From Echinometra lucunter (lineage: Eukaryota > Echinodermata > Echinoidea > Camarodonta > Echinometridae), in assembly GCA_029962745.1 (NCBI GenBank), contig CM057154.1, positions 15,749,757-15,813,756 of the forward strand: a stretch of 64,000 nt of DNA. Reading direction: 5' to 3'. The position numbers and the translations under genes were made by a program. The notes beneath the pieces are model-generated. The model worked only from the letters and a program-made list of their open reading frames with translations, had not been told where the DNA came from and made no database searches. Below are positions 10,501 to 22,294 of this stretch, in pieces; the stretch's first letter is position 1; each line of letters starts with the position of its first letter.

Positions 10501-13500
10501 CTGAAAAAAACTATAATAAACAAAGAAATACATAATGAATTTTAAAAACAATAAAATACATAAGAAAAAAATTTTGATACCGCCATTTTTTTTATGTACA
10601 TTTTATAAGAATCCTAAAAAGAGTGTCTAGACCAAAATTTAGCAGTTTTGGAGTTGTATTTACAAATTTACAACTGAATTCTTATTTTATGCATAAATTA
10701 GAATAATTAATTGAAATAAATTAGAATAATTTCATAATAATTAACTATATAATTTTGGAGATTACATTGAGGGTGACGTGCATGCTGATTTTCGTCGCAA
10801 TCGCGTGATCAACAGCCGAGCCCCAGGCTTTGCAATTTCAAAATAGCCCAGGCTACAGTACATAGGGTTAATTTTCACAGTTTTCGCGCTATTTTCGGGA
10901 AGCGAGAATTCTAGAGAACTAATTAATATTAATACAATTTCATATGCATGGAAGCATCAAACAAAATCTTGCACTTTTGCAAGTGAGTATTAAACTATGC
11001 AACACGAGTTCAAGAACCTGCGAATATGTTCCAGGGTCACCCAACACGAAAAATTAGTCACACGAAAATAACAGCATTTACAGTATATCAAAGACTTTTG
11101 TATTTCAAAACACTACTGCTGGTAGTTCTTGGGAGTTTTGCAATATAAGGATATCTTACTGCTCCATAACACTACCAAATAAGGAAATCCTTTTCTGCTG
11201 GCTGCAGAAGAGTCATACATGCACATTTTGAGGGAGTGAATCCTAACATCTACCTCACTATTCATCCTACCCACTTGTTAACTAGTAGAAAAAGTAGTAC
11301 TCCTAACCCTAGATATTCGATTTCCGCAAACCTAACTGATTGCCTGAGAAATTCATAACAGTCATACACTTTTCAAAGTGAAGTGACCCATACTGTTGAC
11401 CAGCCACCATCCGCCCCCACGCCCAGTATGAAAGTGTGTGATTTTTGAGACTATAAAAACAAGAACTTGCATAGTCCCCACTCCCTGATTCACATTTTGC
11501 ATAACTATTGATGATCCATCAATCAATTATTCAATGCAGTGTTGTATCCGAGGCCGGCTCACCCGAGGTCACGTCCGAGGTCAAGGACGAGGCCAAGGTC
11601 AGGGGTCTGAAAAAAGCCGAGGACGAGGATGAGGCCAAGGATTTTTGTCCGAGGTCAAGGACGAGGCCAACAGAATGTCTGGCCTCGAGCCGGCCTCGAG
11701 GACTACAACACTGGTGTTTAGACTTGCCACTTGCGTCAACAAAGTCCTCATGACATGGGCTTTAAACCCAAATTTGACTATCTTGGAGTCTGCAGACGTC
11801 AATGTTGTTTGTTTGATCATCCAAAAAGGCCAAAGGAAATTTCAAAAACATTGTACAAAAAGAGCGAGCGCCGTCGACGCGACCTCACCAAGTAAAGTCT
11901 TTATCATGAATATTTGCGAAGTATAAAAAAATATGTACTCAGCAAATTTTCTCAATAATTAGTTAGATATACAGAAATAGTTTTTTCCGATTAAAAATGT
12001 CATTTAAACACTTTTGAAAATGATAATATAATACAACACTGGCTTCCTCGATCTGGATCACAACTCGAAGAATTGATTTGTCAAGTTGGTCGTTTCGCCT
12101 ATGTCCCATTCGCGGTTTATATTTCTTGAAGACGACCAGCAAAACTATGATCATCAAGAAAGTAAAGTTGTAAAGTTACTTGTTTCACCTCCGTTTCGTT
12201 GGTGGTTTATATTTCTTGAAGACGACCAACGAAACTCTTATGATTATCATAAAGTAAAGAATTTGTCAGGTCGATTTGTTGTAAAGGAAAGAATAAATGT
12301 AGTAAAAAGGACAAATTGATGTCAATATTTAGTCGATATATGATACTAAATATCCGAGGAGAACAGAATATCGGGAAAAGTGGATATAACAATATATTTT
12401 CAATTTCAATACTGCCAATATCGGCAAATTAAAATATCATTAAAAACCCAATACATCTTCCAGGCCACATCTTTTTACCCGGCCTCAAATATGAAGAGGG
12501 AAGGGTGATGTTCATTATTCCGAAAGTTCATTATTCCAAGTTTGTTATTCTGAAACACACAAATTGCATATACCTAGATGTTCGTTAGTCCGAAAATGAA
12601 AAAGGGTTTGTTAATTCAAAGATATGTGGCGTTATTCAAAAGTTTCGTTATTCTGGAGGTTCGTCAGTCCAAAAATGAAATAAGGTTCGTTATTCCAAAG
12701 GTTTGTTAATCCGAAAATGAAATAAGGTTCGTTATTCCAACGGTTCTTTAATCCGAAAATGAAACAAAGTTCGTTATTCTGAAGTTTGACAGTCCGAAAA
12801 TGAAATAAGGTTTGTTAGTCCAAAAATAACTAACTATTAAGCAAACCTTATTCATTTTCAGACTAACGAACTTTCGGAATAACGAACTGTAACCAGAGGG
12901 AAACCCCCACGGCGAGCTCCCGTTTTTTTTTTGTGTGTGTGTTCACATATGGTGCAGCAAACCACGCCACTTATGAATAACGAACACGCATTATAAAAGA
13001 GAGCTCATATAAAAGAGAGTTTTGCCAGAGCTTGTGCAGACAAACTAATGACATATTTTGTGCCAACTTTTCAAGAATTTGATTAGACCACAGCTGTTTG
13101 CCACCAGGAGGCAAAAAATGTGCCTCTTGCCTTGGCAATTTCTTGTTTTGCCACCTCATAACCGATTCACTTGTACACACACAAAAAAAGAAAGCGCTGG
13201 GATTTGCCGCCGGTGTTTGCTGGCGGGGTTTGCTGCGTCATGTCTGAACAAGCCTTGACACTAGTTTCTTATCTAAAACCAATTTTTCAAACAAATCTGT
13301 AACCTAGACCACCTCATCCTGCTTCTAGAGGTTTAATCTGGGGTCAAAGATTGCACTTGCCAGATTGAAATAGCACCTCACAGGCACCAGGATAACTCTT
13401 TTACCATGTTGGCTTCATATTTGGTACCTTACCTTGTTAACCATGTAAGGGCATCAGTGGCTGAGTTGCTATAATTCGTTGACCCTTCATCAATCTCATG

Positions 13501-16500
13501 TTCAACAATTGCTGTCAGTGTCTTGAATTTCTGTGGATCTTCATTGTATTTGTTCCTCAGTTTCTGAAAATTAAAGAGAATGCATGGAATAAATATGATC
13601 TGTCTAACATTTCTGTTAGTCCTTCATTGTTTCTTTAAATTATATGACATACAGGCACAGAATTTAAAGAAATGGAATGCTTAAAAAATCTTCAACTTTC
13701 TAGGTTACTCTGTCCTTTCAACCAGTGGGGGAACAGAATTTATTAAGACAGATCTTTGAATAAAATAAGATTTGCTTCCTACATGTACAACTGGCACCAA
13801 TTACTAGTAATATGAAGACAAACTTGAATAAAATACATGTGTCTGTCCAATGAACTACCTGTAGTCAAACCTGTCTTTAAAGGCCAACCAAAAGAAAAAA
13901 AAAAGTGGCCACTGCAGACAAGTGGCTGCTAAAGGCAGGTTCTGTAACACATATTTCTTCTTGAAGGCAGACAATATAGGCAGCTACTACAGACAGGTGA
14001 TCTTAACCCATTGCCTGCAGGAACATGGCCATACACACATGGGGGGTAGGAGGGCAGTTGCTTCCCCACCCCTCCCAAAATTTCAAACCCCACTTTTTTT
14101 TCTTTTTGCCTCTTACTTTTTTTACTTCGATGCGGTGTTTCCTCAAATAATTGACCATATTCTTGCCCCCCCCCCCCCCGGAAAAAGTTCCTGTGTACGG
14201 ACTTGTATAAAAACAAGTGGTACCTGTATTAAGTCTATGGTAGTTTGTCAAATAGCTTAATACAGAGGCGACCACTAAGACAGGCTTGACCATATTATGG
14301 AAAGAAATGACAATATACATGTAAGTAAGAAGATGCCATTTTGGACATTAGTGTGCACAATATATATTTCAATGAAAATGTGTTTCCAAAATTCCAGTAT
14401 TAATTTCACCCCACACCCTTTTGGGGGGAGCTTTAAGACAAATATACATATATTTCCACTAATCAGTCTTCATAGTTCCCTTCAAACAGTAGGATGAAAA
14501 AAAAAAAAAATTTATGAGACATATATAAGTAAATTACATAATAATCATGACATAATCACCATGTATACAAACTTACCACAATATTGCCATTAACATCCAT
14601 CTTCACCATGGCAAAGGCATTCTTCCCCAGAATATCTGAAAGAAATATTTACATTCTTTCTTTATAATTTTTTTTTTCATTCATCTATTTACTCATTTAT
14701 TCATTCATCTACCCCTTTCTTTCATTTATTTAACATGCATTAATTCCTTCCTTCACTTTTTATTTATTAATTTACAAATTCATTTATTCATTACGATCTT
14801 TAGTCAGGATGGCCCTTCAAATTAAACAAATGTTGCTCTTTGCAGGGGCTTTGTTCAGTCGTAATGAAGTACCCAATGAGCCAATAAAGTGAAGGCAGGC
14901 AAGGGTTTATCTACGTATGTCAAAACAGGGTCTGTATTCACAGACTATATTTCAGCATTTGGGGTGTGACTCTTGGAAATGGTCAAGAGTCCAATGACAT
15001 CATCGGGCATACTCACACGTCATACTGTAAAATATGTTCCCTTAACCCATAGCAATTCAATGCCCTCATTTAATGATATTTTTAGAATTATTTTTTTCAT
15101 AAACTTGAATGATACAATTTTTGTATATTATGCAGAAAGAGCAAGATATACTATGCTGCTGTATACACATCAATGAGCAGTACAATGTGCATGTCTGAAT
15201 AGAAACAAATTAACTGAAAATGGGAAATCTTCAGTATCTATAGTGGATGTGTCAAAAATCATTATCACTATTTTTAACATACAAATAGGCCAATTTTGGA
15301 CACATTGTTTAGTTTTCTACCGTTTTCCTTATTAGGGGCGGGTAGATGGTGGCACATTAATTCATTCAATATTGAACTATATATGCAATTTGTCTCAAAA
15401 GTTTTAGAGCCAAAACTAAGAAAATAGAAAATTTGAGGCTGTAAACAGGGTGACCAGGGGTGGTATTCTGAGATCCATTTTATCTCAGATAAAATAAAAA
15501 TTTTTATCTCAGTTAAAATCAGTGAAATAAAATACCGTTAAAATCTTTCAAATCGGTATTCTGAGAACCATTTTATCTTGATTTTATCTCATCTAAGACA
15601 GGCCCATTTATGATGCAGTAACCAATAAGAAATGTTGTTAAAACGCATTCTCATCTTGCTCAGCCAATGAAATTGCTTTCCGCCAATAGGTGGGGCAAAA
15701 GGGCGCGGATGCGTTATTTGTACAAATTTTATACGCTGCTTGCGCTTGCATTCAAACGCGAACGCGTTTTGACTGGTATTTTGGTCAGAAATAAGTTAGT
15801 GTTTTTTTTCGAGGTATCAGCATGCCTTTACAAGGTTAATTTCAAGGCCGATATTAGTCAATAAAAATCTTTAAATTCAATTCAATCATCATATGGGAAT
15901 GTTGCTAGAATAAAGCAGTCGATGATTATGGCATTTTTCGTTATCTTCATCTGAAGGCTTAAGGCGCTTTCACACATGATGCGACAGTGTGGCAGTGGCG
16001 TAACAGCCGGGGGGGCAGGGGGGGCACTCTGCCCCCCCTGAAGGATTTCAGCGGGAAAATATACCAAACCACCGGGAAAAAATGAAAAGGAGGGAAAGGA
16101 AGAAAAAGGAAGGGAGAAAGGGAAAGGAAGAAGAAGAAAGGAAAAAAAAGAAGAAGAAAGGAAAAGAAAGAAAGTGAAAGGGAAAGAAAGAAGGAGAAAG
16201 GAGGAGAACGGGAAAGAAAGAAGGAGAAAGGGGAGAAAGAAGAAGAGAGAGGGAAAAGAGGGACAGGGGGAAAAAGAAGAAAGCAAAGGGAAACCCCCCC
16301 CCCAAAAAAAAAATGAGGGAAAATTTAGTACCAAACCCGGAGTTTCCCGGTGCTCCACTCCCTGGACAACCGCAGTGGCTTTCCCTGTAGACTCCCATCA
16401 GGTCCCCTAAGCCAGAACCCTGGGCCCCACCCGCTAAAGGCTTCGCAACAAGCAACTCGCGGTGCGGGCTTATCTCCGCATATTCTATTTCTAGACATAG

Positions 16501-19500
16501 TTACCGGGAAATTTTCGGCTCTGCCCCCCCCCCCCCCCCGATAACAGGCAGAAAATGTATGAGACCGGTAACAGACAACGAACAATTCAAAGAAACGTCA
16601 GAGCTTCCGCGCTTCTCGCGGGAGGGGAAAATCACCATCCCTCCACCCTTCCCCTAGCATGCCTAGGGAGTGCGCTTTGCACTAACGTTTTCCTGAAAGA
16701 AAATCCTAGCTACACCACTGATTCTAAACTAAATTACCGGGAAATTTTTGGCTATGCGTATGCCCCCTCCCCCCCCCCCCCTCGATAACAGGTAGAGAGC
16801 GTAAGAAGAGCGGGAACTGACAGCGAAAAAACGTCGGAGCTTCCGCCCTTTGCGCGGGAGGGGGGGGGGAACTCCCCCCTCCCTGCACCCTCCCTCCTAG
16901 GGAGCACTACCGTCCTCCTAAAATGAAATCCTAGTTGCGCCGCAGAAGATAGACTTAATTACCGATGACGAACAATGCAAAGAAACGTCGGAGCTTCCGC
17001 GCTTCGCGCGGGAGGGGGGAAACTCCCCCTTACCTGCACCCTCCCCTCTTGGTGTAAATTCCGGGGGGTGGGGGATCTATCACCCCCACCTGGGGAGAGA
17101 GGGAATGGTGTGTACAAATTTCCCGCCATGCAGACACACTTTTTAAAGAAGAAAATATATTTTGATTATTAATCAGTTAGTAAAAATTCTGAATATATAT
17201 CTGTCATAAACAATCATCATATTTTAGAATTTCTAATTGAAAATGCTACTGAAAACAAAAAAGTGGTTATTTTTGGCTCGCTCGCATCGCTCTTTCGCCA
17301 TATTTTTGGATTTTTATTCGAAAATGCGATTCAAAAGCAAAAAAGTGATTATTTTCGGCTCGCTCGCTTCGCTCGCTCGCAAAATAGATATCAAAATGTG
17401 TGTGAGAGGGAAAAAAATTGTTTAAAAAGTTTTTAATCCCCCACTCCTCAAATTGGATTTACGCCGGTGGAGCACTACCGTCCTCCTAAAAATGCAGTCC
17501 CAGCTACGCCACAAATTCTAGACATAGACTAGTTACCGGGAAATTTTTAGGCTCTGCCCCCCCGATAACAGGTTCCTGTTACGCCCCTGCAGTGTGGTAC
17601 CACACTGTGGCGCCACACTGTTTCGTCTTCACACATGGTGGGACTTTGTGTCACCACATATGCTAATGAACACACATTAACGCGTCAACTCTCAATAAGA
17701 GAGCATATTGTCAAAACTTGCGCACGCTTGCGCAAGCAATCTCATGGCAACAATTTTTGCACCAACTTTTTAAAAATTTGATTGGTGTGCATTATTTTGT
17801 GTATCTAGGCAGCAAAAGGAAGTGTGTCCTGCCTCGGCAACATTTTTTTGTCGCCCTATACCCCATAGGCTTGTACACAAAAAAATAAAAAAGGTCAAGG
17901 ATCTGCTTTCAAAAGTGCAAATTATAATTGTTCTCATTATTAACGCTGAAGAAGTCAAGCCATATTCGAGCATAATGGATCTTGACTGAAGTCTAACACC
18001 CCTCTCATGAGTATGCGTTTAATGAAATATTATACTTTGTGTATTTCTACTAGTTAAGTACAAAAGCAGGGAGGGAGTATTATGTTTGCTCAGGTAATGA
18101 ATATTTTATGAGCGAGCGAAGCGAGACAGTAAAAAAAAATTGAATTTCCTGCTTCTGCATGATCATTTTTTAATGAATTTATATTCTCTTGACAATTATT
18201 CATTACACTATTTAAGCAGTAAGTTTAAAATATGGGACAAAACAGCGTCCCGTGGAGGGTCGTACGGGACGCGGGGCAAATGGATCAAAATACGAGACGT
18301 CTGGTCACACTGGCTGGTAATGTGATTTTGCACTCAATGGGCATTGCCTTCTGCCATTACAAAAAATAAATAAACATATTAAAGACATTGGTTAACAATG
18401 TTATGATTTTTAAAAATCTTGTTTTGTTACTTCAAAATGGGATAAACATGTGTAAAAATACCAGTCTGAAAGTTTCAAAGTATAATATCCACAGGAAGTA
18501 TTTTTAATTATCAAAAATATGAACCAATGTTTGAAAAATATACGAGGGTCGGTTGCACAGAATAGACATAAGGAGTGCGCATGCGTGTATGACTCACCTT
18601 ACCGTACTGTGTGTATTGGCGTATCACGCGGCAGGAGGCACATAACGGCATTTTCAAATTCACGCAAAGTGGTCCTCTTAGTGATTGTCTCGTGAGACGA
18701 AGGATAATAAAATCGCCGTTTGCGTCTAACTTACACTTTTTCATTCCAAATTATGGTTGGTTTCAAGGTTTTTGAGTACAAATACAAGTACTCATACACA
18801 TGTTTCATCTTAGTTTGAGAATTTTTTAAATGAGCTACTCACAAAGTTAGCCAATGCCTTTAAACTAATATGGGTTAACAAAATTCTTTTTAGCAGCTTG
18901 CATGTGACCGCAGAAGATGGTTGAGACTTGAGAGGGTCCAATGATGAAGAACATGCACCAAATGATTCCAAAGCAAGGTCTGAGTTCACAAATTCATTAT
19001 GGTGCAATCTTCATTAGTGCCATTTAGTGGACAAGGGTATAATCATAAATTATATTTCGATTGCACACCTTTCCAAATGAATGTTTGTGACAAGAAAGCA
19101 GCTCATGGAGTGATCTGTGTCAATGGTCTACAGGCAAACTCAAAGAAAAAATATGACAATATTTCTATCTTTAGTAATTACTTCACACTAAGCTGCCTCA
19201 CTTCCCCACATGACGCACAATAATCACCACATTTGCACTTGACAGACCCCGTAATTTAGTTTCGTAGGTAATGTATAACTTACAAGTACCACTTATTGTA
19301 AGCAATAAAATCAATCAACAATGTCTTCAATATCACGTTGTGTTTGTGGAGTGATCTCATCTGATAAGAAATGGCTATTAGTCACCTTATTTACTGCCTT
19401 TTATTTCAAATATCTTGTACTGTTCTCCCTTGTACCACATTCATACTAAGCTCTCGTGACTCTCATCCTATATCTGCTACAAAGCTGCTCCATAGCTGAT

Positions 19501-20547
19501 AAACGTACATGACAAGAGCTCAGTTTCAATGCCCAATCCTGCATAAAACTACCACGGAGTAACACTGCCTTACAAGTATTAACACTGTATCAAAAAAACC
19601 TCTGACAGCCTAGCTTCAGTTCCGGAGCTGCTCCGTATCTAATACTAGACTCGCCAATTGTAGAGTTTTCTGCTAACTCAGGGTCACAGTGACATTACAT
19701 TTTAAATACTGTATAATAGTGGGTGGGGGGGGGGAGCTCTGTATGTCTGAGCAGTCTAACATTGTACTTGAGAAGTAACATACATCTTTTAATTCCCCAA
19801 ATGGTTGACCTCATTTCAATCCAATGTCACTTTCACAAGAAAAGATGATGGTGTCAATTTGAAACTAGAAAAAAATGAAGGTTCCCATATACACTCCTTC
19901 ACTTTACAGTACTTTCTTGTATGAAAGGTGGCATTTTCAAGGCATGTGAATAAAATTGTATTTACAAAAAAATCACACAAGTTTTTCCTAATTTTTACAC
20001 AAATTCATATCACTAAAAATGATATTAAGATTTTGTGTTTGTTGCATCTTTTGTGATGTTAGAATCACGCAGGTAAGTGTATGCACACACATGGGGCACC
20101 AACATATGCAAGTGGCAGATCCAGAATATTTCAAGGGGGGGGGGGGGGGGAATCAGCTTTTCAGGTGTCTATTTTGCCTGAAAATTTGCTGCAAGCACAA
20201 TATGTATGTATGTATATATTTGATAAAACTTGCTTACCTCACTAAGTTTGTTCAAATTTTTATAAATCTGCTTCACTGATTTCTTGCTTTTCTAGCCTAT
20301 ATGCTATTAAAGCTGAGTTTTCCTCGATAGAATTAAAATATCTTCATTACATTTACATTCAAATCAAAATTTTCTGTCCTAAATTATGAGAGCACAAAGC
20401 TTAAGATGAACTAATGAAGAGATTAAAAAATTTACCAAGCAGCGGGAGTATAGATACTCTGCTAGCCTCCAGGAATGTTAGAGTCTCTATTCTGCCATCT
20501 TGTGGTACAGGCTGATAGCTTGTCTCCAGCTTACCATAGAATGACAT
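7507..20547 (-). CDS. GLTP: Glycolipid transfer protein (GLTP), 5 coding exons
   Basis: Coding exons on the minus strand: 20436-20547, 14577-14635, 13433-13563, 9837-9978, 7507-7686. All junctions are GT/AG with consistent phase and give 207 aa, close to the usual ~209. GLTP is a soluble cytosolic all-helical protein that moves glycosphingolipids between membranes. Landmarks: KMDVNGNIVK (residues 49-58), DALTWLTRGL (95-103 region) and KRHHNWLVQK (136-145). By alignment from memory with human GLTP, the sugar-headgroup residues Asp48, Asn52, Lys55, Trp96 and His140 correspond to D51, N55, K58, W98 and H139, so the protein is probably active. The start MSFYGKLE lies in an exon beginning at 20608. 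The C-terminus ends RNLEPKPLT with stop TAA at 7507-7509. Introns are full of MITEs. It is divergent to TCHP, as in human. Confidence 0.95.
7873..8808. mobile_element. MITE with 45-bp inverted ends and internal duplication (GLTP intron)
   Basis: The ends AATTCTCCCTACC...CAACAGTAGAGGG and CCCTCTACTGTTGAAT...GGTAGGGAGAATT are inverted copies of about 40-45 bp. Inside, a block of about 150 bp starting GGTTAACAAATCCCTCATTT occurs twice in direct orientation (about 8008-8160 and 8550-8700), separated by unrelated A/T-rich sequence. Non-coding. Confidence 0.65.
8865..9723. mobile_element. TWA-flanked MITE with nested SINE (GLTP intron)
   Basis: The inverted ends AGCCCACCGCACACTATA and TATAGTATGCGGCGGGCT are flanked by TAA on both sides, which fits PIF/Harbinger-type target use. 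It is the same family as 60802-61221, in opposite orientation. Relative to that copy, about 9160-9606 is an insertion. The insertion begins with (AAT)n, AAGACATTTATATGCGC and GTTGCTCAAGGTGC, the complement of the SINE-type 3' tail, followed by the block GGGAGATTGTTCAACAATTG. Small ORFs here are fortuitous. Confidence 0.65.
10179..10867. mobile_element. TTAA-flanked piggyBac-like MITE, copy 2
   Basis: TTAA at 10175-10178 and 10868-10871; ends CCCTATCTAGCC and ATAGGG. It resembles the element at 1489-2238 in its ends, its internal G/C-run palindrome (10191-10232) and its TTTTGATACC block. No coding potential. It lies in the GLTP intron between the exons at 13433 and 9978; 10868-11535 holds nothing else I recognise. 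Confidence 0.65.
11536..11714. repeat. GAGGTCAAGGACGAGG minisatellite inside inverted ends
   Basis: The core repeats units like GAGGTCAAGGACGAGGCCAA. The edges CAGTGTTGTA...GAGGCCGGCTC and GAGCCGGCCTC...TACAACACTG are inverted copies, so this may be a small hAT-like MITE with an expanded centre. ORFs rich in E/D/K here come from the repeat. Confidence 0.6.
12085..12250 (+). repeat. Tandem duplication, ~95 bp
   Basis: The block GGTTTATATTTCTTGAAGAC followed by GACCA(A/G)C(A/G)AAAC occurs at about 12115 and 12207, each preceded by a GTTTCGCCT or GTTTCACCT block. The paired GGTCGTTT and AACGACC-like segments suggest a degenerate foldback element. Confidence 0.5.
12510..12895. repeat. Degenerate minisatellite (GTTCGTTATTCCGAA) with inverted end
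   Basis: Roughly ten degenerate units of about 28 bp, of the form GGTTCGTTATTCCAAAGG followed by CCGAAAATGAAATAA, run to about 12835. The last ~55 bp (12838-12890) is the reverse complement, ending AACGAACTTTCGGAATAACG. It has the same design as the array at 437-846 but an unrelated unit. Confidence 0.7.
12940..13250. mobile_element. MITE with ~29-bp inverted ends (GLTP intron)
   Basis: The ends TGTTCACATATGGTGCAGC and GCTGCGTCATGTCTGAACA are inverted imperfect copies continuing through AAACC(A/C)CGCC. The core (GTGCCAACTTTTCAAGAATTTGATT, seen here in two adjoining blocks) recurs at about 17750-17890, next to the hAT-like element, so a relative of this family is the host of that insertion. 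Confidence 0.55.
13863..14295. mobile_element. MITE with CAA(A/G)CCTGTCTT ends (GLTP intron)
   Basis: The left end reads TAGTCAAACCTGTCTTTAAA; the complement of the right end reads TATGGTCAAGCCTGTCTTAG. TA dinucleotides sit at both edges. A second sequence beginning TTAACCCATTGCCTG (near 14005) and containing C/T-rich tracts seems to be inserted inside. No coding potential. Confidence 0.5.
15993..17589. mobile_element. hAT-like non-autonomous element with 8-bp target duplication
   Basis: The 8-bp duplication CAGTGTGG lies at 15985-15992 and 17590-17597. The ends are CAGTGGCGTAACAG and CTGTTACGCCCCTG, a typical hAT-type terminal motif. The interior is a mosaic: a purine-rich stretch (16080-16290), several copies of GATAACAGG and GTCGGAGCTTCCGC blocks, and a nested segment (17046-17470) bounded by GGTGTAAATTCC and GGATTTACGCC that contains GGCTCGCTCGCTTCGCTCG repeats. 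No transposase ORF is visible. It interrupts an older repeat whose halves flank it (15961-15984 and 17598 to about 17990). Confidence 0.7.
18383..18859. mobile_element. TTAA-flanked MITE (AGGCATTGG family), empty-site copy
   Basis: TTAA at 18379-18382 and 18860-18863; ends AGACATTGGTTAAC and GTTAGCCAATGCCT. It is collinear with 4588-5289 but lacks the SINE insertion, so it shows the original arrangement of the family. GLTP intron 1. From 18864 to 20435 I see no other recognisable feature apart from short G-runs at 19725 and 20137. Confidence 0.75.
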
Positions 20548-20608
20548 CTTGGCCTTGGGGTGGGGTAACTGCCTGATGGAGGCTTGTCGCTGTCTACCAC
20601 AGGTGAAG
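20548..20608 (-). other. GLTP: GLTP 5' UTR part of first coding exon
   Basis: The first coding exon opens after a TTTTTTCCAG acceptor at 20609-20618, so 20548-20608 is transcribed but upstream of ATG 20547. An acceptor here implies at least one upstream non-coding exon. A good donor (CA|GTAAGTC) ends a candidate exon at 22012, and the promoter may lie near 22100-22250, where CpG is locally denser. That upstream exon is inference; the acceptor is seen directly. Confidence 0.55.
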
Positions 20609-20696
20609 CTGGAAAAAAGCAGTGTAGGAAGAGGATTTAAGGAAGGTGAGAAAGATCGAGCTACATCATGATGAATAGTCAGAAGTGAGATGGGAT

Positions 20697-20765
20697 GAGA
20701 GGGAGAGACAGAGAGAGACAGAGAGACAGAGAGACAGAGAGAGAGAGAGAGACAGAGAGAGAGGC
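20697..20765 (+). repeat. (GA)n / GAGACA simple repeat
   Basis: Purine-rich simple repeat of GAGA and GACAGAGA units. Just after it (20930-21055) is a T/A-rich stretch ending GTCAATAAAATGTATTCAAT, reminiscent of a retrotransposon 3' tail, but I cannot name the element. Confidence 0.7.
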
Positions 20766-21261
20766 AGTAACAAAGAGCAAGAGAAGGGGGAGGCTCAGAA
20801 AGCTCTGAAGACGAACTTCATAGACTGAATGAATGGGATAGAGGAAAGGAAAAAGGAGAAAGAGGGAAGGAAAGCTATTTCCATTTTCTATGTTTAATTT
20901 TTTTTTTTCACTTTGAGCAGAAAATGATACTTGCAAATAATTTTGTATTTTTGCTCTGTATTTTCACTTGAAATTGTATCTTTTGTATTTGTACTTTATC
21001 CGATGTAAAAAGGAATTTCCTTATACGGTCAATAAAATGTATTCAATCAAATTCAAATGAATGGCCATGGAAATTTGTTTTGTAAACTAGCGACTAAAAA
21101 AACAACAAAGGTTGTACATTACATTCTATTAGAGCTGATAAGCGGGGGGAGGGGGGGGGTAAGGGGTGCATAGTTTTTTTGTGTGTGTGTGTAGCAACAA
21201 GCAAAAAAAAAAAAGAAAGAAAAAAGGTTGTAAGTTACATTACATTTGCCATTTCACATTC

Positions 21262-21283
21262 TTCTTGTTTTGAGGGGTCCCTT

Positions 21284-21316
<33 letters not shown>

Positions 21317-21560
21317 GGGGGGGGGGGCGAGGTACCCAAAATAGTCAAAAATGGACTGAAAAACACAAATTTGGGATCGGGGGGGGGGGGGGGGGAGCCA
21401 AGGCCAAGGGCCAAGGGCAAGGCCCACTCCCCAGGGAGGTCCCTTTCTTTTTTGGGGGTGGCGAGGTACCCAAAATGGTCAAAAATGGACTGAAAAACAC
21501 AAATTTGGGATGGGGGGGGGAGCCAAGACCAAGGGCCAAGAGCAACCCCACTCCCCCCCC
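21262..21560 (+). repeat. Tandem duplication with homopolymer tracts
   Basis: A block with GAGGTCCCTTTCTTTTTT, GCGAGGTACCCAAAAT, ATGGACTGAAAAACACAAAT and GCCAAGGGCCAAG occurs twice in tandem (from about 21273 and 21435). The first copy has a T-run and G-runs that are longer than in the second. Confidence 0.75.
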
Positions 21561-22294
21561 CCCCCCAGCTTTTTGAAAAATTCTGGATCTAGCCCTGTGT
21601 CATAATTCCAGACTACACAGTACTTTAGTAACACCCTCAGGTGAGTGATTTATGACCAAGTCCAAGCCCGCTTTGACAAGGGCAGGTTAGGCCCCTACCT
21701 CCTATGATCACCTGTTCCAAATCACTAAACCGTAAGCGGAATGCTACAACCGTTCTGACGGGCCACAGCCGCGTCGTTCAACCCGTACCCATGGCATAAG
21801 GCCATATGCCGGCCATATGCCAGCCGAATGCACTGCTCACGATCCTACTGGAGTACTGGAGATGAACAAAGTAATTCCAGCTAAAAATGTGGTATGATTG
21901 AATTACGCACACATTTAAAAAAAACAAAATTCCGTAGAAAATAATATCAAAGAAACAATTAATCTTTTACTCTTAAGATATATAACGAAGGAAAGACTGG
22001 AAAAGACTTACTGAAAGGGCTTGAAAATGAAGACTTATTTGGTCCCCTTTGACTGAGCTGTACAACATATTATACGCACCGCACAAGCGCGGGCGAGACT
22101 GGAGATGGAGAAAGAGCACACAGATGGCTTCATACTAATCGACCCTCAACCGAACGGCCCATAACGACTCGTCCACACTACGGAGAGAGAGATTGAACAT
22201 CTCATGCTCCCCGCCTCCCCTCCCTATATCCTCCCTCCCACCAGGGACGACGGAGCCGGAGGGCACGGGGGCACAGTAACTGTGCCCTTTCACT

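Noticed and set aside
11508..11926. Acidic E/D/K-rich ORFs as a charged protein
   Set aside because: They translate the GAGGTCAAGGACGAGG minisatellite.
15882..16455. Phe/Ser/Leu-rich minus-strand ORFs of 135-158 aa
   Set aside because: They are translations of the purine-rich tract inside the hAT-like element.
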